The notes under the pieces are model-generated. The model did no database searches, was not told the origin of the DNA, and saw nothing but the letters and a program-made list of their open reading frames with translations. The position numbers were made by a program, and so were the translations under genes. From Rhizobium deserti (GTDB lineage: Bacteria; Pseudomonadota; Alphaproteobacteria; Rhizobiales; Rhizobiaceae), in assembly GCF_004358025.1 (NCBI RefSeq), contig NZ_SMTL01000001.1, forward strand, positions 1,116,001 through 1,180,000: a DNA stretch of 64,000 nucleotides. Reading direction: 5' to 3'. Every line of letters starts with the position of its first letter. Position 1 is the first letter of the stretch. This document shows positions 37,588-44,994 of this stretch, one piece after another.

Positions 37588-37628
37588 AAACCGTGTTGAA
37601 CTGGGTGCGACGGCCGGGGAGCGATTCG

Positions 37629-39566
37629 ATGAGCATGCCGCAAAGTTACGAAGTGACCTTGCTTGACGAGGAACGCTACCGGCTTCTCGTCGACTCTATC
37701 ACCGACTACGCTATCTACATGCTAGACCCCGATGGGCGCATAGCCAGCTGGAATGCGGGGGCCCAGCGCTTCAAGGGCTACGAAGCCTGGGAGATTTTGG
37801 GCCAACATTTTTCCAGCTTCTATACGGATGAAGACCGCGCCGCCGGTCTTCCCGAGCGTGTATTGCGCGGCGCCTTGACGGAGGGTCGCTTCGAGAACGA
37901 GGGATGGCGGGTCCGCAAGGATGGCAGTCGCTTCTGGGCGCATGTGGTTGTCGATCCGATCCGCGATCAGTCCGGAAACCTGCTGGGCTATGCCAAGGTC
38001 ACCCGCGACCTGACGGAACGGAAGACGGCCGAAGCGGAACTGAAGCGCAGCCACGAGCAGTTCCAGCTCCTCGTTCAGGGCGTGACCGATTATGCGCTTT
38101 ATATGCTGGATCCCGATGGGCATGTCAGCAACTGGAATGCCGGCGCGGAGCGCATCAAGGGATATCTCGCCGATGAAATTGTCGGCAAGCATTTCTCCCA
38201 ATTCTATACGGATGAAGACCGGGAAAAGGGAGAGCCCGCCAAGACACTGGCCACGGCACGGCGCGACGGTCGGTTCGAAAAGGAGGGCTGGCGCCAGCGC
38301 AAGGACGGCACCCGCTTCCTGGCCCATGTCATCGTCGATGCCATTCGCAATGACCAAGGCGAGATCATCGGCTTTGCCAAGATCACCCGCGACATTACTG
38401 AAAAAGTTCAGGCGCAGAAGGCGCTTGCCCAGGCTCGCGAAGAGCTCTTTCAATCCCAGAAGATGGAGGCGATCGGCCAGCTGACCGGCGGCATCGCCCA
38501 TGACTTCAACAATCTCCTGATGGCCATCCTCGGCAGCCTGGAAATGCTGAAGAAGAGAATGCCGGACGATCCGGCGCTGACGCCGCTTCTGGAAAATGCC
38601 ATTCAGGGTGGCGAAAGGGGTGCTGCCCTGACGCAGCGCATGCTGGCATTTTCGCGCCGGCAGGAGCTCAACATGAAGCCGGTCGATCTTGGCGCCCTGG
38701 TCAACGGCGTAATGGACTTCCTGCAGCGCTCGCTCGGTTCAGCGGTACGGATAGAGACATCCATTCCAGTGTCGAACGCGGTGGTGGTCACCGACGCCGT
38801 CCAGCTGGAGACGGCTTTACTGAATCTTGCGGTTAATGCCCGAGACGCCATGCCGAGCGGCGGGACGATCACCATTGCCGCGGAGGAATATCTGACCGAC
38901 GGCACCGGCGACAGGCTGAAGCCTGGCCGCTACATGCGGCTTTGGGTGACCGATACCGGCGAAGGCATGGATGCCGAGACACTGGAACAGGCGACCACGC
39001 CCTTCTTCACCACCAAGGGTGTCGGCAAGGGCACCGGGCTCGGCCTGTCCATGGTCCAGGGCCTGACGGAGCAGTCGGGCGGCAAACTTCGCGTTGAAAG
39101 CGTCAAGGGCAAGGGAACCTCAGTATCTCTGTTCCTGCCAAGCGCCGACAGCGACGTCGTTCCGGAAGCAGAAGAGCCCGCGGCCATGCCAGCCAACGGG
39201 CCGAGCAAGCCCCTCACGGTTCTGGCCGTCGACGACGATGCGCTCGTCTTGATGAACACGACCATGATGCTGGAAGATCTCGGCCATACGGTAATCGAGG
39301 CTTATAGCGGCCCGGAAGCGCTGGATATGCTGAAAAGCAACGACCAGATCGACCTGGTAATCACCGATCATTCCATGCCTCGAATGACCGGCTCGGAACT
39401 GGCGAACCAGATCCGCAGCCAGTGGCCACAGCTGCCGGTGGTGCTGGCAACCGGTTACGCCGAACTGCCTTCCGGCGGCGACAACCGCCTGCCGCGCCTA
39501 CCGAAACCTTTCTCCCAGAACCAGTTGCAGGAGGTCATGGCCTCCGTTCTCGGCGCCGCCGGCTGA
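37629..39566 (+). CDS. hybrid histidine kinase with tandem PAS domains and a C-terminal receiver
   Basis: A 645-residue soluble sensor kinase. Two closely similar PAS domains come first (about 14-130 and 136-255; both contain YAxYMLDPDG, SxWNAGAxRxKGY and FYTDEDR). The dimerisation/phosphoacceptor region follows with GGIAHDFNNLL (H291), then a catalytic ATPase domain (NLAVNARDAMPSGG, DTGEGM, GKGTGLGLSMVQG). A receiver domain has VDDDALV, the phospho-aspartate in VITDHSMPRMTG (D580) and KPF. No membrane segment or output domain is present, so it senses a cytoplasmic signal and signals through an unlinked partner. The start at 37629 has GGGGAG seven bases upstream. Confidence 0.93.
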   Translation: MSMPQSYEVTLLDEERYRLLVDSITDYAIYMLDPDGRIASWNAGAQRFKGYEAWEILGQHFSSFYTDEDRAAGLPERVLRGALTEGRFENEGWRVRKDGSRFWAHVVVDPIRDQSGNLLGYAKVTRDLTERKTAEAELKRSHEQFQLLVQGVTDYALYMLDPDGHVSNWNAGAERIKGYLADEIVGKHFSQFYTDEDREKGEPAKTLATARRDGRFEKEGWRQRKDGTRFLAHVIVDAIRNDQGEIIGFAKITRDITEKVQAQKALAQAREELFQSQKMEAIGQLTGGIAHDFNNLLMAILGSLEMLKKRMPDDPALTPLLENAIQGGERGAALTQRMLAFSRRQELNMKPVDLGALVNGVMDFLQRSLGSAVRIETSIPVSNAVVVTDAVQLETALLNLAVNARDAMPSGGTITIAAEEYLTDGTGDRLKPGRYMRLWVTDTGEGMDAETLEQATTPFFTTKGVGKGTGLGLSMVQGLTEQSGGKLRVESVKGKGTSVSLFLPSADSDVVPEAEEPAAMPANGPSKPLTVLAVDDDALVLMNTTMMLEDLGHTVIEAYSGPEALDMLKSNDQIDLVITDHSMPRMTGSELANQIRSQWPQLPVVLATGYAELPSGGDNRLPRLPKPFSQNQLQEVMASVLGAAG

Positions 39567-39588
39567 ACAAAGGCGCCGATCAAACGTT
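39564..39588 (+). promoter_or_regulatory. imperfect EcfG-type promoter upstream of the BON-domain gene
   Basis: TGAAC-N16-CGTT, one mismatch in the -35 element, beginning over the kinase stop codon and ending 30 bases before the BON gene start. Confidence 0.4.
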
Positions 39589-39618
39589 TGGCGGGTGTCA
39601 AATCCGGAGAACGACGCC

Positions 39619-39912
39619 ATGGTTCGCAAACACCAACATTTTCACGATACCCTGCCGCAGGTGGAAAACGAATTTCCGCCAAGCGCCGCGCTGGAAGGCG
39701 CGGTGTCGGACGCGCTTGCCTCGGCTGGCGGCTTAGATGCCACGGACGTCACCGTCACCGCCGACGGCTCGACGATCACGCTTGCCGGCAACGTCTTTCA
39801 ACTGGAAGAAGTGGCTCGCGCCGAAGAAGTAGCGCGCAGCGTTTCTGGGGTGACGGAAGTTCGTAACAGCCTTCGCTCCACCATGCCCGCGCCGCAACCA
39901 CGCGGCATCTGA
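39619..39912 (+). CDS. small BON-domain protein
   Basis: A 97-residue protein made almost entirely of one BON domain (LEGAVSDALASAGGLDATDV, then ITLAGNVFQLEEVARAEEVARSVSGVTEVRNSL). BON domains occur in stress-induced envelope proteins such as OsmY and are thought to bind phospholipid. No signal peptide is seen, so its location is uncertain. GGAGA lies eight bases before the ATG at 39619. It ends at a strong terminator. Confidence 0.85.
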   Translation: MVRKHQHFHDTLPQVENEFPPSAALEGAVSDALASAGGLDATDVTVTADGSTITLAGNVFQLEEVARAEEVARSVSGVTEVRNSLRSTMPAPQPRGI

Positions 39913-39917
39913 CGAAA

Positions 39918-39952
39918 AAAAGCCCGGAAGCGAAGGACGCTTCCGGGCTTTT
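39918..39952. terminator. strong bidirectional terminator
   Basis: A 15-base perfect stem (AAAAGCCCGGAAGCG and its complement) around a 5-base loop, A-rich on the left and T-rich on the right. It lies between the convergent BON and glucose dehydrogenase genes and can serve both. Confidence 0.92.
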
Positions 39953-39970
39953 CCTTTTGTTCGTTTGCCT

Positions 39971-42313
39971 TTAGCGCGGCAGCGTATAGGCGATGATATA
40001 GTCGCCCGGCTTGGTCCCGATCGAGCCATGCCCGCCGGCCACCATGACCACGAACTGACGTCCGTCATCCACCGCATAGGTCATCGGCGTCGACTGGCCG
40101 CCAGCCGGAAGTCTCGTCTTCCACAATTCCTCGCCATTGGTCAGGTCATAGGCGCGCAGGTAATTGTCGACCGCAGCTCCCAGGAAAGCGACGCCGCCCT
40201 TGGTGATCATCGGCCCGCCGATGCCGGGCACTCCGACCTTGAATGGCAGCGGCAGCGGCGTCATGTCATAAACGGTTCCATTGCGATGCTTGTATGCGAC
40301 CTTACCGGTCCTGAGATCGGCGCCGGCGACATAACCCCATGGCGGCGCCTGGCAGGGGACCTGCAGAGGCCCGAGGAAAGGACCCATGTAAACGCCATAA
40401 GGCGCGCCCTCGTTGCGGTTGAGGCCCTGTTCGCTGCCCTTTTCGCCCTCACCCTTCGGAGCAATCTCGGCCCGCGGCACGAGGCGCGAGGTGAAAGCGA
40501 GATAAGTCGGCATGCCGAACATCACTTGGCGCTCCGGATCCACTGCAACGCTGCCCCAGTTGAACGTGCCGAAATTGCCGGGGTAGATGAGTGACCCTTG
40601 CAAGGAAGGCGGCGTGTAGCGGCCTTCGTATTTGTGCTGATAATAACGGATGCGGCACACCATCTGATCGAACATGGTGACGCCCCACATGTCGCTTTCC
40701 TTCAGCTTTTCCGGCTTGAAGCTAAGCGCCGAGGTCGGCTGGGTGGGTGCCGTGCGGTCTTCCGGAATGGCACCGCCCGGAGCCGGCTCTTCGGTGACCG
40801 GCAGGATTGGCTCGCCCGTCCGCCGGTCGAGCACGTAGATATCGCCCTGCTTAGTCGGCCCAACCAGGGCCGGAACCACGGTATTATCCGGCTTGGTGAT
40901 GTTCAGCAGAACCGGCTGGGCCGGCACGTCCATGTCCCAAAGGTCGTGATGCACCGTCTGGCGCACCCAGCGATCGGCGCCGGTATTGATGTCGAGCGCG
41001 ACGATGGAGGAGGAATATTTCTCGACATTCTCGCTGCGATTCATGCCGAGCTGATCAGGCACCTGATTGCCGAGCGGCACGTAGACAAGACCCAGTTCCT
41101 CGTCGACGCTGAAGACCGACCAGCTGTTCGGCGAATTGGTCGTATAAGTCTGGCCAGGTGCGAGCGGCTGTGTTTGGCCGGGATTACCGGAATCCCAGTT
41201 CCAGATCAGCGCACCGCTGTTGACGTCAAAGGCGCGGATGACGCCGGACTGCTCCTGCGTCGAATAGTTGTCGTTGACGGCTCCGCCGATGATGATCTTG
41301 TTGCCGACGACGGCCGGCGGCGACGTGGAATAATAATAGCCGGCGGGATTGTGCTGCATGCCGCTCTGCAGATGCAGCGTGCCCTGATCGGCAAACCCGG
41401 TGCAGACCTGACCATTGGCGGCATCGAGCGCGATCAGCCGTGCATCGGCCGTTGGCAGGTAGACGCGTTCGGCACAAGGCGAGCCGGCAGCAGCGGCTAC
41501 GTCCTTGTAATAGCTGACGCCGCGGCAGGTCTGGTGCTGCCGATCCGGGTTCATCCCCGAATTGGCATCGTATTTCCATTTTTCCTTGCCGGTCGTCGCA
41601 TCAAGCGCAATGGCCAGGTTGTGCGGCGTGCAGACATAAAGCGAATTGCCGATTTTGAGCGGCGTCACCTGATAGGTAGTTTCGCCGACATCGTCCGGCC
41701 GCTTTACATCGCCGGTCTGGTAGCGCCAGGCTTCGGTGAGGTTAGCGACATTGTCGACCTTGATCTGGTCGAGCGGTGAATAGCGCTGGCCGAAGGGCGT
41801 CCGGCCATACTGGTGCCAGTCGCCATCCGGAACATTGCCGCCCAGCGGCGGCGCAGCCGCAACGGACTGGGAGGGAAGGTCACCGCTTTGATCATAAGGG
41901 TCGAAGAACATCGACAGCAGAGCAACGGCGATCGAGATCGCCACGCAGACAGCCAGCGGAACGGCGCTTGCTCCATACCGCATCCCGCTTGGACTGAGGA
42001 AGCCGAGCGGCTTGCGGATCCACGGTGTCAGCAGCCAGAGCCCGAGCACGATGATGACGCCGCCGCGCGGGCCGAGCTGCCACCAGTCGAAGCCGACCTC
42101 CCAGATTGCCCAGATCAGGGAAACGATGACGATCACTGCATAAACGTGAAGGGCAATCCGCTTCTTTAAGAAAAGCAGCACGGCGGTCAGCACGAAGGCG
42201 AGGCCGCAAACTAGGTAATTGGCACTGCCGCCGAGCATCAGCAACTGCCCGCCGCCGACTGCGAGCGCCAGCCCGATCAGCGTGAAGATGACCGCGGTTA
42301 TCTTAATAGCCAT
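39971..42313 (-). CDS. gcd: membrane-bound PQQ-dependent glucose dehydrogenase
   Basis: A 780-residue quinoprotein. The N-terminal ~150 residues form about five membrane helices that anchor it and pass electrons to ubiquinone. The rest is a periplasmic PQQ-binding beta-propeller with WHQYGRTPFGQRYSPLDQI, KWKYDANSG, WDMDVPAQPVL and NFGTFNWGSVAVDP. It oxidises glucose to gluconolactone. The start at 42313 (MAIKITAV) gives the expected length. PQQ synthesis genes are not in the window. Confidence 0.92.
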   Translation of the reverse strand: MAIKITAVIFTLIGLALAVGGGQLLMLGGSANYLVCGLAFVLTAVLLFLKKRIALHVYAVIVIVSLIWAIWEVGFDWWQLGPRGGVIIVLGLWLLTPWIRKPLGFLSPSGMRYGASAVPLAVCVAISIAVALLSMFFDPYDQSGDLPSQSVAAAPPLGGNVPDGDWHQYGRTPFGQRYSPLDQIKVDNVANLTEAWRYQTGDVKRPDDVGETTYQVTPLKIGNSLYVCTPHNLAIALDATTGKEKWKYDANSGMNPDRQHQTCRGVSYYKDVAAAAGSPCAERVYLPTADARLIALDAANGQVCTGFADQGTLHLQSGMQHNPAGYYYSTSPPAVVGNKIIIGGAVNDNYSTQEQSGVIRAFDVNSGALIWNWDSGNPGQTQPLAPGQTYTTNSPNSWSVFSVDEELGLVYVPLGNQVPDQLGMNRSENVEKYSSSIVALDINTGADRWVRQTVHHDLWDMDVPAQPVLLNITKPDNTVVPALVGPTKQGDIYVLDRRTGEPILPVTEEPAPGGAIPEDRTAPTQPTSALSFKPEKLKESDMWGVTMFDQMVCRIRYYQHKYEGRYTPPSLQGSLIYPGNFGTFNWGSVAVDPERQVMFGMPTYLAFTSRLVPRAEIAPKGEGEKGSEQGLNRNEGAPYGVYMGPFLGPLQVPCQAPPWGYVAGADLRTGKVAYKHRNGTVYDMTPLPLPFKVGVPGIGGPMITKGGVAFLGAAVDNYLRAYDLTNGEELWKTRLPAGGQSTPMTYAVDDGRQFVVMVAGGHGSIGTKPGDYIIAYTLPR

Positions 42314-42369
42314 AATGAATCCGTTCCGATGAAAAACCGACGCGCCGAGCCTCCGCCAGCCCGAGCTTG

Positions 42370-42394
42370 AACATAAGCTAAGGCGCAAAGTTCC
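42370..42394 (-). promoter_or_regulatory. imperfect EcfG-type promoter upstream of gcd
   Basis: On the minus strand, GGAAC-N16-TGTT, one mismatch from consensus, about 57 bases before the gcd start codon. Confidence 0.35.
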
Positions 42395-42423
42395 TGGGTC
42401 CATTCCCCCTCCAAAAATTTTAC

Positions 42424-42449
42424 GGAACCGTCACAAGTTTGAGCCGGTT
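42424..42449 (+). promoter_or_regulatory. imperfect EcfG-type promoter upstream of the small ORF and GST gene
   Basis: GGAAC-N17-GGTT, one mismatch in the first -10 base, ending 31 bases before the 42481 start. Confidence 0.4.
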
Positions 42450-42480
42450 TGATAGCATCGAAGAAAAACCCGGAGATGCT

Positions 42481-42600
42481 GTGGACAGGGTCCCGAGGGC
42501 TGCGGCAAGTCATCCTTCGGCGCTTCTGCGCACGCGCGACGACCCTGATGCCGAGGTGAACCCGGCGAAATTCTATGACGATTTAAAAGACGATTTCTGA
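42481..42600 (+). CDS. possible 39-residue small protein
   Basis: A short frame starting with GTG, preceded by GGAG at five bases spacing and ending 15 bases before the GST start codon. The product is hydrophilic and acidic toward its end (NPAKFYDDLKDDF). The family is not recognised. It may be a real small gene cotranscribed with GST or chance; the same frame stays open upstream to at least a TTG at 42439. Confidence 0.35.
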   Translation: MDRVPRAAASHPSALLRTRDDPDAEVNPAKFYDDLKDDF

Positions 42601-42615
42601 TTTTGCGGAGTAGGC

Positions 42616-43344
42616 ATGGCATACGAACTTTATTACTGGGACGGTATTCAGGGCCGGGGCGAGTTCATCCGGCTCGCACTGGAAGAAGCGGGAGCCGATT
42701 ATCTCGATGTGGCCCGCAGCAGCGTCGGGGCCCAGAAAATGATGGCCTATCTCCAGGGCAAGCAGGGCTACTTGGACATGCCATTCGCCCCACCCTTCCT
42801 GAAGGACGGGGATCTGGTCGTTTCGCACTTGGCCAATATACTCCAATATCTCGGACCCAAGATGAACCTCGTCCCAGATGACGAGCGGACCCGCGTTTTT
42901 GCACACGGCGTGCAGCTGACGATCTCCGACTTCATCGCCGAGGTGCATGATACGCATCATCCGATCAGTACCGCCGATTACTACGAGGACCAGAAGCCTG
43001 AGGCGAAGGCGCGCACCACGTCCTTTTTGAAGCACAGGGTCCCGAAATTCATCGGTTACTTCGACCGTTTGATCGATTGCAATCCGGTCAAGAGCGGGCA
43101 TGTGATCGGCGGCAGCCTGAGTTATGTGGACCTGTCCCTCTTCCAGCTAGCCGAGGGACTGACCTATGCCTTTCCGCGCGCCATGGTGGGTTTCGACCGG
43201 AATTATCCGCATGTCGCGACCTTGCGTGATCAGGTGCGCCAGCGACCGAGGATCGCGTCCTATCTCAAATCGGATCGGCGGCTGGCTTTCAACGAAAGCG
43301 GGATATTCCGTCACTATCCGGAACTGGACCAGGATCCGGCGTGA
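42616..43344 (+). CDS. glutathione S-transferase
   Basis: A 242-residue cytosolic GST. The thioredoxin-like N-terminal domain has ELYYWDGIQGRGEFIRLALEEAG with the catalytic tyrosine region, then PFLKDGDLVVSHLANILQYLG (glutathione contact). The helical C-terminal domain includes GGSLSYVDLSLFQLAEGL. The N-terminal pattern is nearest to sigma/alpha-like bacterial GSTs. It probably conjugates or reduces electrophiles under stress, which would fit the possible EcfG-type promoter upstream. Confidence 0.9.
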   Translation: MAYELYYWDGIQGRGEFIRLALEEAGADYLDVARSSVGAQKMMAYLQGKQGYLDMPFAPPFLKDGDLVVSHLANILQYLGPKMNLVPDDERTRVFAHGVQLTISDFIAEVHDTHHPISTADYYEDQKPEAKARTTSFLKHRVPKFIGYFDRLIDCNPVKSGHVIGGSLSYVDLSLFQLAEGLTYAFPRAMVGFDRNYPHVATLRDQVRQRPRIASYLKSDRRLAFNESGIFRHYPELDQDPA

Positions 43345-43359
43345 CATCGGCCAAACGAA

Positions 43360-43387
43360 AGCCGGCGCCTATGGGCAGGCGCCGGCT
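43360..43387 (-). terminator. terminator of the ECF sigma factor gene
   Basis: A 10-base GC-rich stem (AGCCGGCGCC and its complement) with an 8-base loop. On the minus strand it is followed by TTTCGTTT, 44 bases past the sigma factor stop. Confidence 0.75.
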
Positions 43388-43431
43388 AAGGTCTGAGATG
43401 TCACCGGCACCACTGCTGCCGGAAAGCGAGG

Positions 43432-43938
43432 CTATCTCACCTCTTCGCCCAATTCCTGGAGGATCTGGTGCCGGGCCCGGTTGAGCCGGCTTTTGACGGT
43501 GCCGACGGCGCAGTCGCATATTTCTGCGGCAGCTTCGTAGCTTTCGCCGAGGATGGCGACCAGCGTCAGGACTTCGCGATAATGCGGCGGCAGCTTCTGC
43601 AAGGCGCGCTGCACTTCGCGGGCCCGAACGGCCATTTCCTGGGTAGCCGCCATGGGGGTATCGCCGGACACGTTTTCCTCGACCCCCGGCGCCTCCCGTC
43701 CCAGCACCTTGGAACGGGTGTAGAACGTGTTGCGCATGATCGTGAAGAGCCACGACTTCAGCTTGGTACCCGGCTCGAACTTGTCGAGATTGCCAAGCGC
43801 CTTCATCAAGGTTTCCTGGACGAGGTCGTCTGCATCGGTGGAACTGCGGCAAAATGTGCGGGCAAAGGCGCGGAGGGCCGGGATGAGCCGCACTATGTCT
43901 GCACGTGCAGGATCGCCGTTCAACTGTGATTCAGACAC
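43432..43938 (-). CDS. ECF RNA polymerase sigma factor, EcfG (ECF15)-like
   Basis: A 168-residue ECF sigma factor with region 2 (ALRAFARTFCRSSTDADDLVQETLMKAL, FEPGTKLKSWLFTIMRNTFY) and region 4 (LQKLPPHYREVLTLVAILGESYEAAAEICDCAVGTVKSRLNRAR). Region 4 GCAVGTxKSRxNRAR-like sequence and FEPGT-LxSWLFTI resemble RpoE2/EcfG general stress sigma factors of rhizobia. It probably directs RNA polymerase to GGAAC-N16/17-CGTT promoters, one of which lies directly upstream of its own gene. No nepR-phyR pair is adjacent, so it may be a secondary paralogue. Confidence 0.85.
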   Translation of the reverse strand: MSESQLNGDPARADIVRLIPALRAFARTFCRSSTDADDLVQETLMKALGNLDKFEPGTKLKSWLFTIMRNTFYTRSKVLGREAPGVEENVSGDTPMAATQEMAVRAREVQRALQKLPPHYREVLTLVAILGESYEAAAEICDCAVGTVKSRLNRARHQILQELGEEVR

Positions 43939-43985
43939 CGTTGCCTACCTCTCCCTGAGTCCCAATGGCGGAAATGACGGTGGCA

Positions 43986-44011
43986 AACGCATGCCCCGGG
44001 GTATTGGTTCC
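43986..44011 (-). promoter_or_regulatory. exact EcfG-type promoter of the ECF sigma factor gene
   Basis: Minus strand GGAAC (44011-44007), 17 bases, CGTT (43989-43986), then 47 bases to the sigma factor start codon. An exact match to the alphaproteobacterial general stress consensus, which implies positive autoregulation or control by a paralogue. Confidence 0.82.
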
Positions 44012-44062
44012 GCTAACATGAACGTCCCATTCATCTTGCTGCTAGATGCTCGAATCGCCGAC

Positions 44063-44088
44063 GGAACAAAGACGCCACCGCGCCTGTT
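44063..44088 (+). promoter_or_regulatory. imperfect EcfG-type promoter of the ku-ligD operon
   Basis: GGAAC-N17-TGTT, one mismatch, ending 25 bases before the first Ku start codon (GTG 44114) and divergent from the sigma factor promoter. Confidence 0.5.
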
Positions 44089-44113
44089 GATAGGCTTTCA
44101 CGGAGTTTTTGTC

Positions 44114-44992
44114 GTGGCACCGCGTGCAAACTGGAAAGGCTATATCAAGGTCGGAGAACTGAGCTGCCCCGTCGCTCTCTACACGGCCGCCTCAACCTCC
44201 GATCGTGTGAGTTTTCACATCGTCAACCGGGAAACCGGCCACCGCGTCCACCGCCAGATGGTCGACGCCGATACCGGCCAGGAAGTGGAAAGCGAAGACA
44301 TCGTCAAAGGATATGAGGTCTCGAGCGGCGAATATGTCTTCCTGGAGCCCGACGAGATCAAGGCAGCCGTTCCGCAAAGCGACAAGACGCTGGAGCTGGA
44401 CACCTTTATCGCCTGCGGCGACGTTGATACGACCTTTCTCGACAAGCCCTATTATCTCGCCCCCGCCGACAAGGCTTCTGCCGAAGCCTTTGCGCTGATC
44501 CGTAAGGGGCTGCAGGAAAAGAATGTCGCGGCACTGGCGCAAACCGTCCTGTTCCGCCGTCTGCGCACGCTGCTGATCCGCCCGAGCGAAGACGGTCTGA
44601 TCGCTGCTACCTTGAACTACGATTATGAGGTGCGGCCGGCCAAGGAGATCTTCTCCGACATCAAGACCTTCGAGATCGAGGGCGAAATGCTCGACCTCGC
44701 CAAGCATATTATCGACACCAAACGTGGCGAGTTCGACCCGACCAAGTTCGACGACCGCTATGAGGAAGCGCTGGCGGAACTGATCCGTGCCAAGATCGAG
44801 GGCCGCAAGATCAAGAAGAAGCCGGCTCCGGAACCCAAGAAGGTATCGAGCCTGCTCGACGCCCTCAGGCAAAGTGCCGGCGGCACGGGTGGCAAAGACA
44901 AGCCCGCGCCCAAGAAGACGGCCCGCAAATCTGCTTCGGCCAAGAAATCCGTATCGCGTAAAACTGCGGCTCCGCAGAAAAAGGCAGGCTGA
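44114..44992 (+). CDS. ku: Ku protein (non-homologous end joining), copy 1
   Basis: A 292-residue bacterial Ku. It begins MAPRANWKGYIKVGELSCPVALYTA, typical of the family, with FHIVNRETGHRVHRQMVDADTG and VKGYEVSSGEYVFLEPDEIK in the Ku core. It ends in a lysine/alanine-rich tail (about residues 240-292) that probably binds DNA non-specifically. It binds broken DNA ends and recruits LigD, encoded two bases downstream. The start is GTG at 44114 with GGAG eight bases upstream; longer frames upstream overlap the sigma promoter. Confidence 0.93.
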   Translation: MAPRANWKGYIKVGELSCPVALYTAASTSDRVSFHIVNRETGHRVHRQMVDADTGQEVESEDIVKGYEVSSGEYVFLEPDEIKAAVPQSDKTLELDTFIACGDVDTTFLDKPYYLAPADKASAEAFALIRKGLQEKNVAALAQTVLFRRLRTLLIRPSEDGLIAATLNYDYEVRPAKEIFSDIKTFEIEGEMLDLAKHIIDTKRGEFDPTKFDDRYEEALAELIRAKIEGRKIKKKPAPEPKKVSSLLDALRQSAGGTGGKDKPAPKKTARKSASAKKSVSRKTAAPQKKAG

Positions 44993-44994
44993 CC

